30,941 nucleotides of DNA from an uncultured Pseudomonas sp. (lineage in GTDB: Bacteria; Pseudomonadota; Gammaproteobacteria; Pseudomonadales; Pseudomonadaceae). Where the stretch lies: contig NZ_CAMPHN010000039.1 of NCBI RefSeq assembly GCF_946885885.1, positions 1 through 30,941 on the forward strand, read 5' to 3'. A model generated the notes under the pieces. That model was not told the DNA's origin and searched no databases. It saw only the letters and a list, made by a program, of their open reading frames with translations. Both the position numbers and the translations under genes were made by a program. Shown piece by piece: positions 1 through 8,345 of this stretch. Numbering within the stretch: position 1 is the first letter of the stretch; each line of letters opens with the position of its first letter.

Positions 1-24
1 CGCTTCGCTCAACCCGGGCTACCA
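1..24. repeat. Arm of a REP-like intergenic repeat cut by the window edge
   Basis: The first bases end in CAACCCGGGCTACC, which matches the outer arm (CCCGGGCTAC) of the GTAGCCCGG-type repeats found at 77-102, 6838-6896, 12824-12899 and 25384-25455. The partner arm would lie before base 1, so only half of the element is visible. Confidence 0.5.
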
Positions 25-76
25 TTGGGTGACATCGAGGCGTCGAACCGTCCACGTGGGAACGATCAGCTGCTCC

Positions 77-102
77 CGTAGCCCGGACTTGTCCAGGCTA
101 CG
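77..102. repeat. Short REP-like palindrome (GTAGCCCGG family)
   Basis: Arms CGTAGCCCGGAC and GTCCAGGCTACG pair over 12 bases with one mismatch around a TT centre. It is a shortened version of the larger elements elsewhere in the window. Such elements are typical of Pseudomonas gene gaps; no function can be read from this copy. Confidence 0.6.
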
Positions 103-281
103 AAAAATGGATCTTCGCGCAATGGCGGGTGCTGACTTCGTAGGGTAAGCCGTGCGCACCAAAATCTGCGCCGAGGCTGGTGCTGCACGACCTATGCGCG
201 CCCTTCCTTTGCGGCCGCTGCAAGCAAAGGTCACGCTTACCCGGGTGCGCCCTGCAACAAGCAATGGATACACAGACAGAA
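103..281. other. Non-coding stretch with a second type of inverted repeat
   Basis: No credible gene was found between the repeat at 77-102 and the end of the solute-binding protein gene. GGGTAAGC at 143-150 is the exact reverse complement of GCTTACCC at 235-242, and the flanks (GTGCGCACC on one side, GGTCACGC on the other) extend the pairing imperfectly. This resembles the GTAGGG...TTACCC repeats common between Pseudomonas genes, as at 12989-13093. Confidence 0.4.
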
Positions 282-316
282 CAATGCCGCCCATCCGGTT
301 TGAGTGAGCGGCATTG
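282..316 (-). terminator. Possible terminator after the TRAP binding-protein gene
   Basis: CAATGCCGC (282-290) and GCGGCATTG (308-316) form a perfect 9-bp stem with a 17-base loop, 28 bases past the stop codon of the minus-strand gene. The following minus-strand sequence (TTCTGTCTGTG) is only moderately T-rich, so termination is plausible but unproven. Confidence 0.35.
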
Positions 317-344
317 CGACTGCGATTACGCCTGAATAGCGGGA

Positions 345-1349
345 TTATTCGACCTGATCTTTGGCAGAACCTTCGCGATACGCGTCGACGATTTCCCGCC
401 CCTGCTCGCCCGCCGTGCCCAGCCATTCCCAGGCCAGCGTTCTGCCGATCGCATCCAGGCCGGCGCGTATTGCTGGCGGCGCTTCATCGACCACGGTAAT
501 GCCGCGGCGCCCCAGGGTTCTGATCTGATAGGCGTTCAGCGCCCAGGACAATTCCCAGCCCTGCATCTCCGCGCGCTTGGCCGCGCTCAACAGCGCCTGT
601 TGCGCAGTGACCGACAAACGCTGGAATGCCGCCTCGTTGACCACCGCAATGTTCTTCGGGATGAACGCCTTGATGTCGTAGAAATGGCTGGCGAACTTCC
701 ATGCCTGCAAATCCACGCCGGTGGCCGAGGACGTCAGCATCGCCTGCACCTCATCGTTGCCGAATGCCTGGGGCACGTCCTCGGTGGCGATGGTGGTCGG
801 CTCGGCACCGATCAGCTCGGCCATGCGCGCGATGGTCGGGTTGTAGGAGCGGAATTTCAGGCCCTGGAAATCCGCCATACGGGTCAGCGGCTTGTTGCTG
901 TACAAACTCTGCGGCGGCCAGGGCACGGCATACAGCAAGCGCACGCCGTCTTTCAGCAGGCGCTGTTCGATGGCCGGGCGGCTGGCCTGCCAGAGTCGTT
1001 TCGCCTGGTCGTAGTCGGTGACCAGAAACGGCAGGCTGTCGAGCGCATACAGCGGGTCTTCCTCACCGAGCACGGACATAAACAGATCGCCGAGCTGGAT
1101 ATCTCCGCGCGCCACCGCGGCTTTGACCTGGGCGCGCTTGAATAACGTCGAGTTGGGCGAGACGCGGATATCCAGCTCGCCCTTGCTCTCGCGCTTGACC
1201 TGGCGGGCGAAGTCGCGGGCGATCCGGGTGATGAAGTTACTGGTCGGTTGCTCGGCCGACATGTTCCAGTGCTCGGCTGCCTGTGCCGTCACGGCGCCGA
1301 CCAGGGAAGCGAGCACCGCGGGGAACTGCAAATAGAGAGAGGGTTTCAT
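345..1349 (-). CDS. TRAP transporter substrate-binding protein, DctP family
   Basis: The 334-residue product looks like the periplasmic receptor of a TRAP transporter, which captures an organic acid and delivers it to a DctQM-type sodium-coupled permease. Residues 1-24 form a signal peptide ending in AQA. The mature part has the family layout, with the usual ligand-carboxylate arginine in GLKFRSYNP (about R167) and a long C-terminal helical region. An ATG at 1361 would add MDTP; I prefer 1349 because a GGA lies 7 bases before it, but both Shine-Dalgarno sequences are weak. No dctQ or dctM follows: downstream is only repeat DNA, so the receptor is an orphan or works with a permease encoded elsewhere. 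It is divergent from pxpABC, which hints that the ligand could be 5-oxoproline or a related acid, but that is inference. Confidence 0.85.
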   Translation of the reverse strand: MKPSLYLQFPAVLASLVGAVTAQAAEHWNMSAEQPTSNFITRIARDFARQVKRESKGELDIRVSPNSTLFKRAQVKAAVARGDIQLGDLFMSVLGEEDPLYALDSLPFLVTDYDQAKRLWQASRPAIEQRLLKDGVRLLYAVPWPPQSLYSNKPLTRMADFQGLKFRSYNPTIARMAELIGAEPTTIATEDVPQAFGNDEVQAMLTSSATGVDLQAWKFASHFYDIKAFIPKNIAVVNEAAFQRLSVTAQQALLSAAKRAEMQGWELSWALNAYQIRTLGRRGITVVDEAPPAIRAGLDAIGRTLAWEWLGTAGEQGREIVDAYREGSAKDQVE

Positions 1350-1431
1350 TGGCGTGTCCATGAGTCGTGGATCAGGGAACCAGGTCAACAATCTATCCGG
1401 AACAACCGCGGCACCCCGCCGATGGAAAGGA

Positions 1432-1466
1432 CACCCCTGGCCGAGATGGTGGAGCGGCCAGGGGTG
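1432..1466. promoter_or_regulatory. Perfect 12-bp inverted repeat in the divergent gap
   Basis: CACCCCTGGCCG (1432-1443) and CGGCCAGGGGTG (1455-1466) are exact reverse complements separated by 11 bases. The element lies 83 bases upstream of the binding-protein start, with no T-run on either side, so it does not look like a terminator. It may be an operator or a structured leader of the minus-strand transcript. It is unlike the REP-type repeats in the window. Confidence 0.4.
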
Positions 1467-1617
1467 CGCGCAAGGTGTCTGCTGCGCGAAGGAGCAAACC
1501 ACAGCACCACTGTCGGATTTGCCGGCGGCAGTGTCCAACGAGAAAAAACGGAGGCTTACGATCGAAAAAGCTTATGCCCCGCGCCTCTGGCGTAGCGAAC
1601 GCTCAAGACTGCGTGCG

Positions 1618-1658
1618 AAATGAGCGCCATCGACTTTTCCTATATCAGCCGCTCATTT
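1618..1658. promoter_or_regulatory. Paired inverted half-sites upstream of pxpA
   Basis: AAATGAGCG (1618-1626) and CGCTCATTT (1650-1658) are exact reverse complements 32 bases centre to centre, about three helical turns. They lie about 130 bases upstream of the pxpA start. This spacing suits a dimeric regulator binding two sites on one DNA face. The second arm runs into TTTTT, so a leader hairpin is the alternative. No regulator gene is adjacent. Confidence 0.35.
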
Positions 1659-1787
1659 TTATTAGTTGGACGCCCGCCCCACGCCACTCAAGAATGCCGC
1701 ACAGGTCATTCCATAAAACGCGGCCGTCCGTTCGCTATCGCCGTGCTTCGCATACCGACGAGACGACCCGCACAGAGGAACATCCCC

Positions 1788-2540
1788 TTGAACAGCCTGC
1801 TTCTGAACTGCGATATCGGCGAAAGCTTCGGCGCCTGGCAAATGGGTCTGGATGCCGAGGTCATGCCCTTTATCGACTGCGCCAATATCGCCTGCGGCTT
1901 CCACGCCTCCGACCCCAGCATCATGCGCCAGACCGTCGCCCTGGCGATCGAACATGGCGTGCGTATCGGCGCCCATCCGGGCTATCCGGATCTGGTCGGT
2001 TTCGGCCGCCGTTCGATGGATTGCTCGCCCCAGGAAGTCGAAGACCTGCTGCTCTATCAGGTCGGCGCCCTGGAGGCCATCTGCCGTAGCCAGGGCACCC
2101 GTGTGAGCTACGTCAAACCCCACGGCGCGCTGTACCAGGACATGATGCGCAAACCGCAAATCCTGCGGGCGGTGATGCGCGCCGTGGCCAACTATGATCG
2201 CAGCCTGCCGCTGATGCTGATGACCACCCGCGACAATCGCCAGACCCAGGCCATGGGCGCCGAGCTCGGCCTGACCCTGTGGTTCGAAGCCTTCGCCGAC
2301 CGCGCCTACGACGCGGAGGGTTTTCTGGTTTCGCGCAGCCAGCCCGGTGCGGTGCACCACGATAGCGAGCTGATCGTCGCTCAAGCGGTCTGCCTGGCCA
2401 AGGGCCATGTCCTGTTTGCCAGCGACGGCAGTTCGCTGTCCCTGCAAGCCCACACGCTCTGCGTGCATGGCGATAATGCCGAATCCATCGCGGCGGTACG
2501 CCGCATCCGCGAAGCCTTCGACAGCCTGAGGTTGGCATGA
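1788..2540 (+). CDS. pxpA: 5-oxoprolinase subunit A (LamB/YcsF family)
   Basis: PxpA works with PxpB and PxpC to hydrolyse 5-oxo-L-proline (pyroglutamate) to glutamate with ATP, clearing a damage product of glutamine and glutamate. The 250-residue protein shows the family signatures NCDIGESFG (7-15), ACGFHASD (35-42), GAHPGYPD (61-68) and VKPHGALY (109-116). I choose the TTG at 1788: AGAGGAA sits at 1774-1780, 7 bases before it, and the family begins just before the LLLNCDIGE segment. A longer reading from 1620 would add 56 residues unlike the family. The last bases overlap pxpB in ATGA, indicating translational coupling. Confidence 0.93.
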   Translation: MNSLLLNCDIGESFGAWQMGLDAEVMPFIDCANIACGFHASDPSIMRQTVALAIEHGVRIGAHPGYPDLVGFGRRSMDCSPQEVEDLLLYQVGALEAICRSQGTRVSYVKPHGALYQDMMRKPQILRAVMRAVANYDRSLPLMLMTTRDNRQTQAMGAELGLTLWFEAFADRAYDAEGFLVSRSQPGAVHHDSELIVAQAVCLAKGHVLFASDGSSLSLQAHTLCVHGDNAESIAAVRRIREAFDSLRLA

Positions 2541-3250
2541 GAGCACCGGTCCCGAAACTCGAAGTCGCCGGCATCGACAGCCTGACCCTGCGCCTGTTCG
2601 ACAGCATCGACGAAAGCAACATGCCCTGGGTACTGGCCGCCAGCCAACGCCTGCGCGCCAGTTTCGGCGACGCGTTGATCGATCTGGTGCCGTCCTACAC
2701 CACGCTGTTGCTGCACTACGACCTCAAGCGCATGGCCGGGCTACGTGTGCGCGAACTGATCGCCGAAGCCTTCACCGACCTGCAACCGGCAAATGCCGAA
2801 GGCGGCCGCTGCCATGAGCTGCCGACCTGGTACCACCGCAGCGTCGGCCCCGAGCTGCCGCTGCTGGCGCGACGCAGCGGGCTCAGCGAGACGCAGGTGA
2901 TCGAGCGCCACAGCCGCCATGAGTATCAGGTGTTCGCCATCGGTTTCGCCCCCGGTTTCGCCTTTATGGGGCTGGTCGAGGAAGCCCTCGCTACGCCGCG
3001 CCTGAGCACCCCGCGCAAACGGGTCGCAGCGGGCAGCGTGGGCATCGCCGAGCGCCAGACCGCGATCTACCCGGCGGTTTCGCCCGGCGGTTGGAACCTG
3101 CTCGGGCGCAGCCCGGTGAAACTGTTCGACCGCTGCATCGACGGTTACAGCCTGTTGCAACCGGGCGACCGGGTGCGCTTCGTGCCCATCGATCATGCCG
3201 AATTCATCCGCCTCGGCGGCGACGACAGCCCCCTGGAGACGCCACTATGA
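2537..3250 (+). CDS. pxpB: 5-oxoprolinase subunit B (KipI / allophanate hydrolase subunit 1-like)
   Basis: The 237-residue protein is the PxpB/KipI subunit, which pairs with PxpC in the ATP-using half of 5-oxoprolinase. Visible family features are the conserved histidines in ERHSRHEY (H125, H128), GFAPGFAF (136-143), and the turn GWNLLGRSP (185-193) that belongs to the cyclophilin-like C-terminal fold. Residues 1-90 are the usual N-terminal domain. Its ATG overlaps the pxpA stop by four bases and its TGA overlaps the pxpC start in the same way, so all three subunits should be made together. In Bacillus the homologues KipI/KipA were first known as sporulation kinase regulators; here the operon favours the metabolic role. 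Confidence 0.92.
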   Translation: MRAPVPKLEVAGIDSLTLRLFDSIDESNMPWVLAASQRLRASFGDALIDLVPSYTTLLLHYDLKRMAGLRVRELIAEAFTDLQPANAEGGRCHELPTWYHRSVGPELPLLARRSGLSETQVIERHSRHEYQVFAIGFAPGFAFMGLVEEALATPRLSTPRKRVAAGSVGIAERQTAIYPAVSPGGWNLLGRSPVKLFDRCIDGYSLLQPGDRVRFVPIDHAEFIRLGGDDSPLETPL

Positions 3251-4182
3251 ACCGCGACGCTGGCGGGCTGCGCGTCGAACGCAGCAGCCCCTTTATCCAA
3301 CTGCAGGATGCCGGTCGCTTCGGCGTGCGCCACCTCGGCGTCAGCCAAAGCGGCGCCCTCGATTGGATTTCCATGTACTGGGCCAACTGGCTATTGGGCA
3401 ACGCCCTGGATGCCGTGGTGGTGGAAATCACCCTGGGCAATTTCGACCTGCGCTGCGAGCAACAGGGTTGCCTGGCCCTGGCCGGTGCCGATCTCGGCGC
3501 CACTCTGGACGGCGAACCCCTGCGACCCTGGCAAACCTTCATCGTGCGCCAGGGCCAGCAGTTGCGCTTCGCCCAACCACGCATGGGCGCCCGCGCCTAC
3601 CTGGCCGCGCCGGGCGGTTTCAGCGCGACTGCGGTGCTCGGCAGTTGTTCGAGCATGGCCCGCGAGCAATTGGGCGGCCTGCATGGCGACGGCAGACCGC
3701 TGGCGGTGGGCGACCGCTTGCAGTGGGCGCAGGCCGTAGCGGCGCCACGGCGCATGGACGCGCGGCTGATTCCCCGGTTCGCGCCCTCGCCGCGCCTGGA
3801 ACTGGTGATGGGCGCGCAGATCGGCGACTTCAACGGCCGCAGCCTGTTCGACGTGTTCAACAGCACCTGGAAGATCGACTCGCGGGCCGACCGCATGGGC
3901 ATCCGCATACTCGGCCCGAGCTTGCAGGCGCTGCGTACGACGACCATTTCCGAAGGGATTCCGCTGGGCGCCGTGCAGGTGCCACCCGATGGCCAGCCGA
4001 TCATCCTGCTCAACGACCGGCAAACCATCGGCGGCTATCCGCGTCTCGGCGCCCTCACCCCACAAGCCGTGGCCCGCCTGGCGCAATGCCTGCCCGGCGA
4101 GGAGCTGCAACTGGCGCCGGTGTTGCAGGAGACCGCGCAGGAGAGCCATCTGCGGTTGCTGGAGCAATGGCGGCACGGTTAG
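3247..4182 (+). CDS. pxpC: 5-oxoprolinase subunit C (KipA, biotin-dependent carboxyltransferase-like)
   Basis: The 311-residue product is the third subunit of the PxpABC 5-oxoprolinase. It has the KipA / allophanate hydrolase subunit 2 pattern: QDAGRFGVRHLGVSQSGALD near residues 19-38, then GADLGATLDGEPL and, towards the C-terminus, the GGYPRLGALT segment. The name 'carboxyltransferase' refers to fold similarity with urea amidolyase and does not imply biotin use. The ATG at 3247 overlaps the pxpB stop and has GGAG at 3235-3238. An in-frame start at 3091 would add 52 residues inside pxpB and is rejected. The length is normal for the family. Confidence 0.92.
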   Translation: MNRDAGGLRVERSSPFIQLQDAGRFGVRHLGVSQSGALDWISMYWANWLLGNALDAVVVEITLGNFDLRCEQQGCLALAGADLGATLDGEPLRPWQTFIVRQGQQLRFAQPRMGARAYLAAPGGFSATAVLGSCSSMAREQLGGLHGDGRPLAVGDRLQWAQAVAAPRRMDARLIPRFAPSPRLELVMGAQIGDFNGRSLFDVFNSTWKIDSRADRMGIRILGPSLQALRTTTISEGIPLGAVQVPPDGQPIILLNDRQTIGGYPRLGALTPQAVARLAQCLPGEELQLAPVLQETAQESHLRLLEQWRHG

Positions 4183-4373
4183 GGCCTGTTCCCGCCTCAG
4201 CATAACCGCGCGCTGAAACGGGATCGGACCCAAACGAACGCATAGCGCTCGCTGCCGTCGGCGCCAAGCGCAGCACCTGAAACGAACCGCATACCCGGCG
4301 GGCAGCGGATCCCCCATGCCCGCCCCATGCCGCAGATAGCTGGAGTCGCCCCGAACTTCTCCCTGCGGCATGA

Positions 4374-5702
4374 ATGGAACCCCAAGCCATGCAACCACTT
4401 CGTCTCACGCTCAATCGACTGCGCTGGGTGATGTTCGCCATCCTGGTCATGGCCTACATCCTGGCCTTCTTTCAACGCATGGCGCTCGCGGCGGTGGCAA
4501 CCGATGTGATGAACGACCTGCAGACCAAGGAAGCGATGATGGGGGTGCTCAGCGCGGCGTACTTCTATCCGCATGCGCTGATGCAAATGCCCGCGGGGGT
4601 ACTTGCCGATAAATGGGGCGCGAAACGTACCATCGGCACTTTCTTCGTCATCGCCGCGCTCGGCTCTGCACTCTTCGGCTTGGCGGATTCGATGCTTGTC
4701 GCAGCGCTCGGCAGGTTTCTCGTCGGCGCCGGTATGGCGATGCTGTTCGTGCCGGCGATGAAGCTGTTTTCGCTATGGTTCCGAGGCAAGGATTTTGCGC
4801 TGGTCACCGGGCTGTTCATATCGTCCGGCGGCCTGGGGGCGCTGCTGGCGACAACCCCGTTAGCGGTCGTCACCGAATGGCTGGGCTGGCGTGCTTCCTT
4901 CGTGTACGCGGGAATCTTCACATTCCTCGTAGCGGTCCTGGCTTTCGTGCTGATCGTCGAAAAACCGCCAGAACCAACCGCCGCCAACGCTCCAGCGCCG
5001 GACGAACAGCGGGCCGACACTGTCTGGTACAGCCTGCTATTCCTGTTAAAACAACCGAGGCTCTGGCCGCTCGCCGCCTGGTTCTTCTTCGGCAACGGTC
5101 TGTTCTTCACCTTTGCCGGCTTATGGGGCGGCCCCTACCTGGAAGAAATCCATCGCCTGAGCAAGGCGGATGCCGGCGCTGTTCTGGCAATGATCGCGGT
5201 TGGCATCATGCTCGGCGGCGTACTTTTGAGCGCCCTGTCGAATCGCGTATTCGGCGCCAGGAGAAAACCGCTCATGATCCTCGGCGCCCTGCTCATTCTC
5301 GTGCTGTTCGCAACGCTACAGATAGGCGGCCCGTCCCTGCCCTTGCCGGCCCTCCATACGGTCTATTTGCTCCTGGGAATCTTCGGCAACGGCATCGCCG
5401 CAATCGGCTTCACCCTGACCAAGGAAAGTTTTCCGCTGCGGCTGTCCGGCACGGCCATGGGCCTGGTGAATGTATTCGCCTGGCTGGGGGTGGCGATCCT
5501 GCAAGCGGCCACCGGCCCGCTTCTGGAGGGCGATGGCGACGAGAGCCTACAACAGCGATACACGCAACTGTTTATCGCCTTACTCGTACTCAGCGGCGTC
5601 ACCCTTATCCCCTCGGTTCTGCTGAGAGAAGGCGGTACTTATCGGCCGGGGGCCAATCAGCACGGCAGCACTGCAAATCAGTCCGCTCAGCAAACGCACT
5701 GA
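4374..5702 (+). CDS. Major facilitator superfamily transporter
   Basis: The 442-residue inner-membrane protein has about twelve hydrophobic segments in two halves, with a charged linker near residues 200-222. The MFS motif between segments 2 and 3 is present as GVLADKWGAKRTIG. The N-terminal part (helix 1, then FFQRMALAAVATDVMNDL) resembles secondary carriers for sugar phosphates, nitrate or organic acids; the substrate cannot be assigned. A second ATG at 4389 (MQPLRLT) has a GGA about 9 bases upstream and is an equally possible start. It follows pxpC by 191 bases with no clear terminator between, so co-transcription and transport of 5-oxoproline or its precursors are possible, but this is inference only. 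Confidence 0.87.
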   Translation: MEPQAMQPLRLTLNRLRWVMFAILVMAYILAFFQRMALAAVATDVMNDLQTKEAMMGVLSAAYFYPHALMQMPAGVLADKWGAKRTIGTFFVIAALGSALFGLADSMLVAALGRFLVGAGMAMLFVPAMKLFSLWFRGKDFALVTGLFISSGGLGALLATTPLAVVTEWLGWRASFVYAGIFTFLVAVLAFVLIVEKPPEPTAANAPAPDEQRADTVWYSLLFLLKQPRLWPLAAWFFFGNGLFFTFAGLWGGPYLEEIHRLSKADAGAVLAMIAVGIMLGGVLLSALSNRVFGARRKPLMILGALLILVLFATLQIGGPSLPLPALHTVYLLLGIFGNGIAAIGFTLTKESFPLRLSGTAMGLVNVFAWLGVAILQAATGPLLEGDGDESLQQRYTQLFIALLVLSGVTLIPSVLLREGGTYRPGANQHGSTANQSAQQTH

Positions 5703-5863
5703 TCGTGGCTATACCGCACAGGGATAAGCCGCTTTTCTTGAAACGTCACGCCGGACGTCGCTCAGGATGCCGAGCAGCGCATAGCCGGCGCATCGGCAAA
5801 TGCTTTAAAGTCTAGGCCCTCGTGCGTCCGGCACGATTTGCCCCTTTCGGAAAGAGCCCAACG

Positions 5864-6823
5864 ATGGAACACCGCGAAGCGCTGGTCGCCCTGCGACATT
5901 TTCTTTCTACGCAAATCCTTGGCCAGGAAAAACTCATCGAACGGCTGCTGATCGCCCTACTCGCCGACGGCCATATGCTGGTCGAGGGTGCGCCCGGCCT
6001 GGCCAAGACCAAAGCGATCAAGGAGTTGGCCGAAGGCATCGAAGGCGAATTCCACCGCATCCAGTTCACCCCGGACCTGTTGCCCGCCGATATCACCGGC
6101 ACCGAAATCTACCGCCCCGAGACCGGCAGCTTCGTGTTCCAGCAGGGGCCGATCTTCCATAACCTGGTGCTCGCCGACGAGATCAACCGCGCCCCGGCCA
6201 AAGTGCAGTCGGCGCTGCTCGAAGCCATGGCCGAGCGCCAGGTCAGCGTCGGCCGCTGCACCTACGAGCTGTCGCCGTTGTTTCTGGTGATGGCCACGCA
6301 GAACCCGATCGAGCAGGAAGGCACTTATCCGCTGCCGGAAGCCCAGCTCGACCGTTTCCTGATGCATGTGAAGATCGGCTTCCCGGATGCCAACGTCGAA
6401 CGCAAGATCCTCGCCCAGGCCCGCGGCGACGCGCTCAATGGCGAAGCCAAGCCCGAGCACCGGGTCAGCCAGCAGGCGATCTTCGCCGCGCGCAAGGAAA
6501 TCCTCGGCCTGTACATGGCCGACGCCGTGGAGGAATACCTGGTGCAATTGGTGATGGCCTCGCGCACCCCGGCCAAATTCGACCCCGAACTGGCCGAGTG
6601 GATCGCCTACGGTGCCAGCCCGCGCGGCTCGATCGCCCTCGACCGTTGCGCACGCGCCCATGCCTGGCTGGCCGGTCGCGACTTCGTCAGCCCGGAAGAT
6701 ATCCAGGCGGTGCTGTTCGACGTGCTGCGCCACCGCATCATCCTGTCGTTCGAGGCCGAAGCCGCGGGTATCGATCAGGACCGCGTGGTGCAACGCATTC
6801 TCGATGTGGTGGCGGTGGCCTGA
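5864..6823 (+). CDS. MoxR-family AAA+ ATPase
   Basis: This 319-residue MoxR-type ATPase is expected to act as a cytoplasmic chaperone that remodels VWA-domain partners, here the BatA/BatB-like proteins encoded downstream. Walker A is GAPGLAKT (42-49), Walker B is LVLADE (101-106), and sensor 1 lies in ATQNPIEQEGTYPLPEAQLD (144-163), a hallmark of the MoxR proper subfamily. The ATG at 5864 is preceded by GGAAAGAG at 5849-5856. A GTG at 5822 would add 14 residues without a ribosome site. The length fits the family. No convincing promoter was identified in the 161-base gap after the MFS gene. Confidence 0.94.
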   Translation: MEHREALVALRHFLSTQILGQEKLIERLLIALLADGHMLVEGAPGLAKTKAIKELAEGIEGEFHRIQFTPDLLPADITGTEIYRPETGSFVFQQGPIFHNLVLADEINRAPAKVQSALLEAMAERQVSVGRCTYELSPLFLVMATQNPIEQEGTYPLPEAQLDRFLMHVKIGFPDANVERKILAQARGDALNGEAKPEHRVSQQAIFAARKEILGLYMADAVEEYLVQLVMASRTPAKFDPELAEWIAYGASPRGSIALDRCARAHAWLAGRDFVSPEDIQAVLFDVLRHRIILSFEAEAAGIDQDRVVQRILDVVAVA

Positions 6824-6837
6824 TGCAACCAGCCTCC

Positions 6838-6896
6838 GTAGCCCGGATGCAATCCGGGAACAGCGTCACACCGCTCCCGGCTTGCATCCGGGCTAC
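6838..6896. repeat. REP-like inverted repeat inside the Bat operon
   Basis: Two 22-base arms (6838-6859 and 6875-6896) beginning GTAGCCCGGATGCAA pair with one mismatch across a 15-base loop. The element fills most of the 86-base gap between moxR and the DUF58 gene, the only sizeable gap in an otherwise overlapping gene set. As RNA it would fold into a very stable hairpin and could stabilise the upstream message or reduce read-through. Confidence 0.8.
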
Positions 6897-6909
6897 CTGC
6901 TGAATCGCC

Positions 6910-7854
6910 ATGCATAACCAGCCCAGCCAACCCGGAGTCCGCGTCGATCTCGCCGAGCTGATCGAGATGCGTCACCGCGTGCGCGAGGTGCAACTGTTCT
7001 CCACCCCAGCGCGGCGCAGCCCGCTGATCGGCCTGCACCATTCCAAGCTGCGCGGGCGTGGCGTGGACTTCGACCAAGTGCGCGTCTATCAGGCCGGCGA
7101 CGATGTGCGCACCATCGATTGGCGGGTCACCGCACGCACCCAGGAACCGCATACCAAGCTGTTCCATGAAGAACGCGAGCGGCCGATCTATATCCTCGTC
7201 GAGCAGAGCCAGCGTCTGTTCTTCGGCTCGGGGCTGATGTTCAAGTCGGTGCTCGCCGCCCATGCCGCCGCCCTGCTCGGCTGGGCCGCCCTGGGCCATA
7301 ACGACCGCATCGGCGGGCTGGTGTTCGGCGATCTGGAGCAGCACGAAGTCAAGCCGCGGCGCAGCAAGCAAAGCCTGCTGCAACTGCTCAATCGCCTGAC
7401 CCGGGCCAACCAGGCGCTGTCCACCGAGCTGCAGCCGGCACGCGACAGTTTCGGCCTGGCCCTGCGCCGCGCTCGCGAGGTGCTGCGCCCCGGCAGCCTG
7501 GTGATGGTGCTCTGCGACGAACGCACGCTGAGCGACAGCAGCGAGCAACAACTGATTCTCCTCGCCCGGCACACCGACCTGCTGTTGCTGCCGCTAAGCG
7601 ACCCGCTCGACCACGCCCTGCCCGCCGCCGGTTTGCTGCGCTTCGCCGAGCGCGGCGCGCGGCTGGAACTCGACACCCATAACGCGGATCTACGCCTGGC
7701 CTATCACCGCCAGGGCGAAGCCCGGCAGGCGCGCTGGCGGCGCTTGGCGCAAAAGCTCGGCGTGCCCTTGCTGCCCTTGAGCACCCAGCGCGAGATGATC
7801 GAACAGTTGCGCGAGCACCTCAATAATGCCCAGCGCTCCGGGAAACCATCATGA
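6910..7854 (+). CDS. DUF58 domain protein of the MoxR/Bat cluster
   Basis: The 314-residue protein carries the DUF58 signature RGVDFDQVRVYQAGDDVRTI (50-69), followed by DW and TART. DUF58 proteins almost always sit next to MoxR ATPases and are thought to be part of the same assembly. The following VWA-like segment reads YILVEQSQRLFFGS (94-107); the acidic position usually occupied by Asp in metal-binding VWA domains is Glu here, so metal binding is doubtful. No transmembrane segment is evident, unlike many homologues. The ATG at 6910 has no good Shine-Dalgarno because the REP-like repeat ends 13 bases before it. The stop overlaps the DUF4381 start in ATGA. Confidence 0.9.
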   Translation: MHNQPSQPGVRVDLAELIEMRHRVREVQLFSTPARRSPLIGLHHSKLRGRGVDFDQVRVYQAGDDVRTIDWRVTARTQEPHTKLFHEERERPIYILVEQSQRLFFGSGLMFKSVLAAHAAALLGWAALGHNDRIGGLVFGDLEQHEVKPRRSKQSLLQLLNRLTRANQALSTELQPARDSFGLALRRAREVLRPGSLVMVLCDERTLSDSSEQQLILLARHTDLLLLPLSDPLDHALPAAGLLRFAERGARLELDTHNADLRLAYHRQGEARQARWRRLAQKLGVPLLPLSTQREMIEQLREHLNNAQRSGKPS

Positions 7855-8345
7855 ATCCGCTGGATCGACTCGCCCCCCTTATCGCTCCGCCGCCCATCGG
7901 TTGGTGGCCGCCGGCACCCGGCTGGTGGCTGCTCGCGCTCCTGCTGCCGCTGTTGCTCTGGGGGCTGATTCGCCTGCTGCGACGCCTGCCGAAAAAGCGC
8001 CGCGACGTCGCCGACGAACAACGCCTGGACCCGTTGCGCCTGGCCGCCCTGGCCGAGCTCGAACAACTGCGCAAGCCTTACGACGGCGCCGCCGCCGGGC
8101 CCTGGTTGCAGCAACTCAACGGCCTGCTCAAACGCCTGTGCCGCGAGCGTTATCCGCAAAGCCACAGCCATGTGCTGAGCAGCCGCGCCTGGCTGGCGTT
8201 TCTCGATAACCGCTGCCCGGCGGCCGGGCTGACCCGCTGGATGATTCTGGTCGAGGGCGCCTACCGCCCGCATTGCACCCTGGACGACAAAGCCATCGAT
8301 GGGCTCAACCAGGCGGTCGCGATCTGGATACGCAAACATGTTTGA
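7851..8345 (+). CDS. DUF4381 membrane protein of the Bat cluster
   Basis: This 164-residue protein has the DUF4381 arrangement: a proline/tryptophan-rich start (PPPIGWWPPAPGWW), one strong membrane helix at about residues 24-45, then a basic stretch RRLPKKRR and a helical cytoplasmic domain. The family is found between DUF58 and VWA genes in gammaproteobacterial MoxR clusters; its biochemical role is unknown, probably anchoring or scaffolding. It overlaps DUF58 by 4 bases and the VWA gene by 8 bases, indicating coupled translation. Confidence 0.88.
   Translation: MNPLDRLAPLIAPPPIGWWPPAPGWWLLALLLPLLLWGLIRLLRRLPKKRRDVADEQRLDPLRLAALAELEQLRKPYDGAAAGPWLQQLNGLLKRLCRERYPQSHSHVLSSRAWLAFLDNRCPAAGLTRWMILVEGAYRPHCTLDDKAIDGLNQAVAIWIRKHV

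Noticed and set aside
1484..1512. Possible sigma-54 promoter for the TRAP binding protein (minus strand TGGTGCTGTGGTTTGC)
   Set aside because: The GG-to-GC spacing is one base too long and the -24 box is TGGTGC rather than TGGCAC.
1362..1538. N-terminal extension of the TRAP binding protein to 1538
   Set aside because: It would bury the signal peptide behind about 63 residues and has no ribosome site; the extension includes the 1432-1466 inverted repeat.
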